A DNA stretch of 64,000 nt, from contig OX638131.1 of the NCBI GenBank assembly GCA_951804985.1, positions 86,378,349-86,442,348 of the forward strand, read 5' to 3'. Shown here in pieces: positions 57,046 through 64,000 of the stretch. This stretch comes from Dryomyza anilis (lineage: Eukaryota; Arthropoda; Insecta; Diptera; Dryomyzidae). Position numbers and translations under genes: made by a program. The notes under the pieces were generated by a model. It worked only from the letters and a program-made list of their open reading frames with translations. It did not search any database and was not told the origin of the DNA. Numbering within the stretch: position 1 is the first letter of the stretch; every line of letters begins with the position of its first letter.

Positions 57046-58612
57046 CTTTGTACCACAACAATATTACAAATAGCAATATATTTTTGTAATCGTTGCATTA
57101 ATAATATGAGTTACAAATTGTTTATCCCAATTATGCCACAATATTTTTTATCTCTGCATTGAATGCTGCCAACTACTTGTAGAGTACACGCCTCCTTCCC
57201 ACGACAATAATACAGAGAGTGTGTGTGTGTTTTTGGAATGCCTCAAGTTTGACCTTCAATTTGGCACAAGTTTTCGCGCCAAAATCGAACCTGTTTACAT
57301 GTGGTGCTCATAGCTGTTAGTTAGTAGTTGTTGTTGTTGTTGTGGTGATGGTGGTGCTCTTTTGCACGCGCTCTCTGTATTTTTGCATGAAACGCATGAG
57401 GCCTACAGCAAGCAACAGCAAAGTTACCACAACAGACAACTCTACCATCCAACACCTCTCAAACTCCTCATCATACAAACCACCCAGAAGCAACTAAAAA
57501 TACAACAAGAGCAAATACAAACACTTACCTCTTTCTCACACTGCATGTTGCTAACGCATGTTGCACGCACACCGTACTTAAACAATGATGTATTTTGTAT
57601 GTTGGGAGAGTCGAAGAAGAAGTCGCGAAATTTCCATAGTCGGAGAGTGAGTGAGAGCAGCAGAATATATATATTATTTAGTATTGTTTTAAAGTTGTTA
57701 TTTATAATGTTGCATTTAAAATAAATAGTTTTTATTTATTTATTTTGTAATTTAAAAATTATATAATTTTAACTTAATTGGTTATTGTCATGACTAAACC
57801 GGTTGCAAAGCGCTCTTTGCTCTGACTCAGTACAATTTATGTATTCTCTCAACTGTTTAAATTTATTGCAAATATTGTTTTAAATAATATTTTCCTTCAG
57901 TTTTTAAACTCACGCACTTTCAAACCAAATGGTTAATAAATCTAAAAATTTGTTTTATTTTACTTTAGCGTTTTTTGCTCACTAACAATCTGCCTTTTCA
58001 ATTTAATATAATTTGCAGAAATAACACTAACTTTGAGTCACTCTCACGGCGCTCTGACAGAGCTATAAATTATATGGGTGGCTGGGTTACAGAAATACAA
58101 AAGTGTGCAGAGAGTAGGAAAAGTGTCAGGTGTCAAGAGGGTAATGAGTGTGACAGTGTTGCATTTTGTGGGTAATCTTTAAGGTACATTTTTACGATAA
58201 AAATTAATATAAATATAATTAATATAAACATCTTCTCTCTATCGTCTCCTGATAATTTATTTAAAAAATGAAAAATAAAAGCACACGAAATACACTTAAG
58301 ATGGGTGCGAGTTTTTCTAAATTTTAAACTAAACAAAAATGTTCCTGTAATGCATTCTACACTACACAATTTAGTAAATTTTCGAGCAATCTATATTGAA
58401 CTAAATAGGATGGCAGCAAACACACATCCAATTATCTATTGATTAACGATATTAACAAATTTATTTTATTGAACAGTGATCGATTGAATACTTTCGAATT
58501 CTGTTTAGTCTACAAATTTAGAAAAGCTCGCACACATCCTTGATATGTGAAAAATACTTGAACCAGAGTCAGACGAAAAATTAAAAATGCCATTACACAT
58601 GAAACCTAATGA
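57046..58612. other. Single-copy region with an island
   Basis: 57150-57690 is GC-balanced with GT and GTTGTT runs. A 120-codon plus frame at 57362 is glutamine-rich (YSKQQQSYHNRQLYHP), with no known domain and a hydrophobic AT-rich end; I do not call it. 58040-58170 is also more GC-balanced. The rest is AT-rich. Confidence 0.45.
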
Positions 58613-58868
58613 TATATCGTCGGAGATACTGCAAAACCGCCTATCTACATTTTCGAATACCTCTTACAATATGAATTTTACAGAAGAAACAAATCTATTT
58701 TAAGTCTCAATTCTGCACTTACTTCATACAAAATTAAGTATGGCATAACTTATAATGGCAATTATCTAATTTATCCGATCAACATATCATTAAAAACCCG
58801 ATATAACACAAAATTAGGCGTAATTTTCACATGCAGTTAGGCGGTTTTGCAGTATCACCGACGATATG
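58613..58868. mobile_element. MITE with 30-bp inverted ends
   Basis: 58614-58643 (ATATCGTCGGAGATACTGCA, then AAACCGCCTA) is the inverse of 58838-58867 with one mismatch. The 256-bp element has an AT-rich body without coding capacity. No clear target duplication; the superfamily is not identifiable from the ends alone. Confidence 0.75.
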
Positions 58869-58936
58869 TAGGTCTGATACTACAGAACAAATGAACTAAA
58901 ACTGCGTTTACAGTTTTTCATTTAGTGATCTTGTTT

Positions 58937-59553
58937 TTATACCCTACACTAAGAGTGAAAGGGTATATTCAGTTTGGTACGCCATTTGTAACACCCAGAA
59001 GGGAGCATCTCCGGTATGGAAAAGTATATCTTGATCAGCATGACCTCCTGAGTCGATTTTGCGATGTCCGTCTGTCTGTCTGTCCGTTGAAATTCCTACT
59101 ACTTAAATAATTGAAGAGTTAGATAAATAAAACTCATAATTTAGATTACTTATATACCTACGCTGTATGTGCGAAAAAATTGGGCACCTGTGATCTGACC
59201 ATTTATGTTCAAATACTTCATATTAAACTTACATCTACAGATCAATTTTACTGTATACGTGCTTAGATAAACTTTTTTTTTGTCAAATATATATTAAAGT
59301 CATGCTCAAATACATGAAAATAAAGTTTACCGCCGATACGACTTGTGGTTCCCAAAAAAAATATCGAAATTCGGTACACCTACCCTTTTGTAAAAATGGG
59401 TATCAAATGAATGGAAATTCTTCAGCAATTGAAATTTTGTAATTATTTTCAGGATTCGTATACCCTGGTGACCAATATACCACTTTGAATGGTAACCACA
59501 CATATGTGTAGGGCATTTATAGTCGGCTTAGACCGGCTGTAATTTTGATAATT
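58937..59553 (+). mobile_element. Fly dispersed repeat with GTCCGTCTGTCTGTC module
   Basis: It starts with a hairpin (ATACCCTACACTAAGAGTGA then AAGGGTAT), continues with TTTGTAACACCCAGAAGG, TTGATCAGCATGACCTCCTG, GAGTCGATTTTGCGATGTCC and GTCTGTCTGTCCGTTGAA, and ends with a second hairpin, AGTCGGCTTAGACCGGCT. This ordered set of phrases is familiar from abundant non-autonomous repeats of Drosophila and muscoid flies. The copy is diverged. The 61-codon frame in it is a by-product. Confidence 0.7.
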
Positions 59554-60960
59554 CTAACTATCATAATAACAACAAATTTAAACAACAAAAAAAACTGTTT
59601 TTTTTTTAAATGATTTAAAATGTTCCAGAGATTTCAAAAATATGTTTTAAAATTTATATAGAATGAACGATACCGCAATTTGCGTCAAATTATTTGATGT
59701 CATATTGGAACAAAAGGTATTTTTAAATTTTATTCTTCAATATCCTTTGAAATATTCCGAAAAAAAAATGTGTTGATAATTTTAATATGTATTATCTACA
59801 TAACCTATGTAATACTATTAAATAAAAAGTAAAATCCCTGAAGAAGATGACAAAAAAGCATCGAAATGTCAGAGAAAAAATGAAATAAACATTTTTATTT
59901 TGATTAAGAACAATCAGACCAAAAAAGCCCTCAAAATTATATGTACAAAAATTATATTAAATTAGTCAAAATATAAAAACACACAAAGTATTTAAATTAA
60001 GTTTAAATAAAAAGTATTTAATAAAAAAAGAAACTACGGGTGAAAAGCGTGTCAAAAAATATTTAAATTTAATATTTTCCTCACGGTGTTAAATTTAATA
60101 GTTTTCATTGTATCTGCACTTTTTTTTTTGGCACGTTTTATTGACAGCCTCTTATATTAATATCGGAATTTTCTGTACTGATTTTCTTTGGGATCCCGAA
60201 ATCCCATCAGAAAACACATTTTGCGTTATACATTAAAAAGTCAAACATATTAAAATATTTGTTTTAATTACTTGCAAAAGAACACGAGTTTTAGGCTTGA
60301 TTTCATAATCAGAATGTGCCGTTTCAATGAGGAGTTTTAAAGTGTTTATTTTAGTAATGCATTCACTTCTCAGGTATGAATAATTTTGATATTTCAGGGC
60401 TCAATTCAGTACTAAGGATTCATGCCTAAGTAGCACATTAATTTAGGCATGAATACTGTATTAGTCAGACCAGAATATTCAGTACAGAATTTAATCAAAT
60501 TCAATATACCCAAACACAAAAGCCACAAACAAACAAAACTCAAAACACATAATCCCCAAATAATAATCTGCAAACAAAAAATCTTTTTTTTTTTTTTTCT
60601 AAGTATACATTGAAATTAAATTTTATGTTAACACAAATGGGAAAATTATAAAAAAATGAATAATTTTCAAGTTCAAAACCACCGAAATTTTTTGTATTTA
60701 TATTGACAAAGAAAGCAATAAAAATTGACTCCATATTTGGGTATTTTGTATTAGAAAAGTTAAATTTGTGATTTTGTGCTTTGGAATTTTGTTTCTAGGC
60801 ATTCTTATTTTGAAAATTATACAGGGCAGAGAAATATTCTGCTGGGACAAATATATATCATGATTTTTAAAAATATAATATAAAAAATATACTGCCTAAT
60901 AGAGTCATAAATATAAATAAAAATTAGTAACTATAATTTTTATCCTTTATTTTTTTTTTG
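59554..60960. other. AT-rich spacer with a possible retroelement 3' end
   Basis: 59836-59875 (CCTGAAGAAGATGACAAAAA, then AGCATCGAAATGTCAG) resembles the short stem-type phrase near 3' ends of some non-LTR or Penelope-like elements, and an A/T-rich segment follows; confidence is low. A 12-bp perfect hairpin, ATTCATGCCTAA/TTAGGCATGAAT, lies at 60418-60453. No gene recognised. Confidence 0.4.
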
Positions 60961-62000
60961 TTTGCAAAACGCAACACTGGACAGTGTTGGTCATACGCAG
61001 TGGGTGGGTGACATTGTTGAGAGAGGTGAGTATGTGGGACGGGTTTAAAGCATGGTAATGGTTGCAATTGATGTGCAGTAGGTTCTCGAAGTGTTTGAGT
61101 GTGTTTGTTGAACTGAGTATAAGGTCAATGTGGTGGTGATGATGGTGATGGTGAAACGGGTATTGGACGCTTTACAGTCTGCAACAAAGTTGACCGACAA
61201 ACTGACGAACGAGTTGACGATTCGAACGAGTCATTCGAAGGACGCGCAACGATGAGACAACACAAATATTTGATTGACAGCAGCTGTCAGTCAATCGCTG
61301 TCAGAATGACAGACTAATAGGACAGAACAGGAGACGTGTATGTACACGCGCGCATAATACAAAGAGGCACAGATACAACTAAACATCATGCAGAATAACC
61401 AACATACAGATAATAAAAATAACTATGAGAAAAATACATGACAAAACACAACTGACAAATATATACATATATAACACCGTATATAGATAAACACATGTGA
61501 CATAGAGCAAAACAAAAACTATTTTTGATAAACACTCTTTGAAAGAAACTATTTTACGCACAAATTTCAGATTTTATGTTTCGTGTTATTGTTTTATATT
61601 TTATAGTAATTCATATTTATTATTCTGCTTTAAGATTTAACACTTTATTTTAATTTTTTCGAGATTTTTTATATTTTCTACGTTTAAATTCGCGTTTTTA
61701 TTGTCATTCTTTTCGTTTTTCTGCGTCGTGGAGTCACGTGATTCGGCTGTTTGCTGGCTGCGTGCACTTGCAACTGACACAGCGCCGCCAGTGGCTGCTG
61801 CACGAAGCGCCACAGCAACTGCTGCTGCTAATAAAACACAACAAAATGCAATAAAATTGGCAAATGTATGAAATACGACGAACGATGTGCTGTGAAAAAG
61901 AGCAGGTTGAGGTGCAGAAGTTCAACCACTGGAAGACATAGACTTTAAAGAGACAGAACCGAAAGATCGAGCAGAAAAACAACAAGAAGAAGCACTATAA
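60961..62000. other. Single-copy island
   Basis: 60961-61340 and 61720-61930 are GC-balanced. The first has TGATTGACAG (61271) next to CAGCTGTCAGTC and several CTGTCA words. The second has GTCACGTGATTC and clustered GCTGCTG/CGCCGCC. The pattern is regulatory-like; I found no exon. Confidence 0.45.
61271..61280 (+). promoter_or_regulatory. TGATTGACAG, Exd/Hth-type composite site, copy 2
   Basis: An exact match to the Pbx/Exd-Meis/Hth consensus, followed directly by CAGCTGTCAGTCAATCGCTG, which adds two further TGACAG/CTGTCA half-sites (the Meis/Hth core) within 40 bp. Confidence 0.45.
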
Positions 62001-64000
62001 AAAAAAAAAAAAATATAAGAAAAATAACTTTAAAAATAAGAAAAACAATTTGAAGCGATAGGAAAATAAGAAAATGTAAGACAAAAAATTAATTATTTAT
62101 AAAAGTATTTTAATACAAAGAAAAATAAAAATTGAAATAATAATAAAACAAATAATGATTAAAATAACAAAGAATAACAATAAAATATGAGTATAAATAA
62201 GAAAAAGAGATTTAAAATCAAAGTAGTGAAAATACATAGAAGAAAATGAAAACTGAAAAATATAAAAGATAAATAAATTAATGTGCATGTAACGATATGA
62301 ATGAAAATGTACGTTAAAAAAGGATGCTGTATATGAAAAAAAAATGAAAAATAAGATTAATATGTTGCAAAAGAAAATGTACAAGTATCAATAACAAATG
62401 AAGTAATAATAAGTGTGGGGGTGAATTAAAAGCGTACTAAGTAGAATTAAAGGAGAAACATAAATAGAAGAAGCTATATAAGGAGATGTGTAAAAATAAA
62501 AGACAATGTAGTAGAAAAGTACCATAATGTAGAGTATAAGGGAGAAAAGTAGAGTTATAAGACATGAAGGGCAAATATGAAAATATTTGAAAAAAATAAG
62601 AGAAAAAAAGAAAGCAATATAAATGTCACATAAATAAGAAAACGAGATAGAAGATGATGAAAAATGAGATAAGTAGAATATTAGGTAAAAGAAGAATGAG
62701 CAGATGAAAAGGAGTATGTAGTAGTAATATATAGTAGAAGAAAGAGTAATCTGATATAAAAGATGAGGCAGAAAAGGAAAAATAATATGAGGAGAAGGAA
62801 AAACTTAAGAAGAAGAGAAAAAAATCAGATACAAATGAAGAAAAAGAAAATGTATACAAAAAACTAATAAATAAACCTCACCATAGGTAAGAAAACCTAC
62901 AAGAAGAGTAAGAAAGATGAAAGCAAAAAAGAAGAATAAAGAAGAATTCGAAGAGGAAGACGCAACAGAAGAAGACGAAAAGCAAAAAGAGGTAGGACAG
63001 GACGGATACAAAAATCGAAGAAGTAAGATTTAAGCAAACGTACAGAGAAAACACAAGAAGAGTACGAAAGATAAAAGCAGAAGAGAAGGATGAAGAAGAA
63101 TTCGAAGAGGAAGACGCAACATAAGAAGACGAAAAGGGAGAAGAGGTAGAATAGGACGGATACAAAAATCGAAGAAGAAAGAGATAAGCAAACGTCCAGA
63201 GAAAACACAAGAAGAGTACGAAAGATAAAAGCAGAAGAGAAGGATGAAGAAGAATTCGAAGAGGAAGACGCAAAATAAGAAGACGAAGAGGGAGAAGAGG
63301 TAGGATAGGACGGATACAAAAATCGAAGAAGTAGGAGAATAATAAAAACTAAAGAAAGTCATACAGGTCATAAGAAAAACCAAAAAGGACAAAATCTGAG
63401 ACAACATAGAGCATCGAATCAAAGAAGAAGTAAATGTAAAAGAGTAAGGTGAAGATGAAAAGAAAGAAGATGAAGATGAAAAGAAAGAAGATGAAGAAGA
63501 AGAAGAAGAAGAAAAGTCGGAAAAAGAAGAAAGATTGAAAATTATGAAAAACAATGAGTATAAAAATTAATAAAAATAAAACTCTTAAAAAAGAGTAAAC
63601 GTTACCACAAATAAGAAAACGAACAGGAGAATGAACAAGTAAAGAGAGAAGAATGATAAGATGTAGATGAAGATGAAGATGAAGAAACAGAAAAGGTAAA
63701 AGAAAAAGAAAACTGAGAAATTAGAAGTGTGAAGCTTAAAGAAAGAAGAATAAAAATAAAATAAAAAAGAGGAAAAAGAGAATATTTTAAAATACTAAAA
63801 GGCAGCGACCAACCTCACCATAAATAACGAAATGTGCAAAAGCTGAGAAATCACGAAGAGAGAACTAGAGAAATATATTGAGAATACAAATTTTACGAAA
63901 TCGTTCATTTTTTGTCACCAGCTGAGATATACTCCTTAAAACAGAGAGTTAGAGAGAAGCAAGTGCAGCAACTGCACAGAGCAATAATAGAAGACGAAGA
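62000..64000. repeat. Polypurine (AAG/GAA-rich) tract
   Basis: The plus strand is dominated by A and G for almost 2 kb, most strictly at 62440-63780. Minus-strand serine/phenylalanine-rich frames of up to 174 codons (62626-63554) are the complement of purine-rich triplets and carry no domain. The tract runs past the right window edge. Confidence 0.85.
62880..63345. repeat. 154-bp tandem repeat inside the polypurine tract, about three copies
   Basis: GAAGAATTCGAAGAGGAAGA occurs at 62941, 63095 and 63249, exactly 154 bp apart. Each is followed by CGCAA, GAAGACGAA, AGAGGTAGxAxAGGACGGAT and ACAAAAATCGAAGAA. Copies 2 and 3 are almost identical; copy 1 is more diverged. Confidence 0.93.

Noticed and set aside
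57362..57724. 120-codon glutamine-rich plus-strand frame
   Set aside because: CAA-rich islands are common in fly non-coding DNA; the last third is AT-driven hydrophobic sequence and no family fits.
59836..59910. Penelope-like or LINE 3' end
   Set aside because: Only one suggestive phrase (CTGAAGAAGA then ATCGAAATGTC); no coding remnant or target duplication nearby, so it is mentioned only as a possibility.
62626..63554. Serine/phenylalanine-rich minus-strand frames up to 174 codons
   Set aside because: Complement of a polypurine tract with a 154-bp tandem repeat; several overlapping frames are equally open and no domain is visible.

Overview
The window looks like non-coding, repeat-dominated chromatin from a higher fly (Diptera). 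The evidence is high A+T (roughly three quarters by eye), many CAA/GTT and CAGA-type simple repeats, a degenerate LINE with two copies, several MITE families, a remnant of an insect YTSQQRVEIIKIYY-type transposase, and a GTCCGTCTGTCTGTC-containing dispersed repeat of a kind common in fly genomes. Species cannot be assigned from this. I see no convincing host protein-coding exon, rRNA or functional tRNA, so the window could be a large intron or an intergenic region. Nearly all long open frames are products of stop-free tandem repeats or low-complexity sequence.

Layout. 1-2290: degenerate 17-bp minisatellite. 2291-4090: single-copy. 4090-10500: AT-rich degenerate repeat marked by a CATGCGA box, interrupted by a single-copy island (6540-7960). 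10500-12604: single-copy sequence with a GGAT run and a 165-bp tandem repeat. 12605-14625: almost invariant 19-bp satellite. 14626-19560: AT-rich sequence, then a transposon cluster (split SINE-like copy, palindrome, long-TIR MITE). 19560-20790: degenerate decamer repeat. 22620-23062: second 19-bp array. 23063-26085: regulatory-looking island, MITE, tandem duplications, second SINE-like copy. 26126-28007: degenerate LINE. 28008-33770: islands, a small hAT-like MITE and a foldback-like structure. 33775-34683: 3' end of a second LINE copy interrupted by a MITE. 34961-36190: tandem duplications. 37850-43105: large 19-bp array in two blocks. 43141-44140: two long-TIR MITEs. 46141-48048: 8-bp array. 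49440-51070: fourth 19-bp array. 53700-54080: two 15-bp arrays. 54561-57045: pogo-like transposon remnant and satellite units. 58613-59553: two further mobile elements. 62000-64000: polypurine tract with a 154-bp tandem repeat.

How the parts relate. The 19-bp arrays at 22.6, 37.8-43.1 and 49.4-51.1 kb are variants of one monomer, in both orientations, and the 12.6-kb satellite has the same length and part of the same skeleton. Between repeat blocks are more GC-balanced single-copy islands carrying TGATTGACAG (the known Pbx/Exd-Meis/Hth composite site) and a recurring GGCTCATAAAT word. These islands are the most likely host-functional DNA here, probably cis-regulatory; that is inference. I found no new enzyme-based or defence-like system. 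The novelty lies in repeat structure and nested mobile elements.
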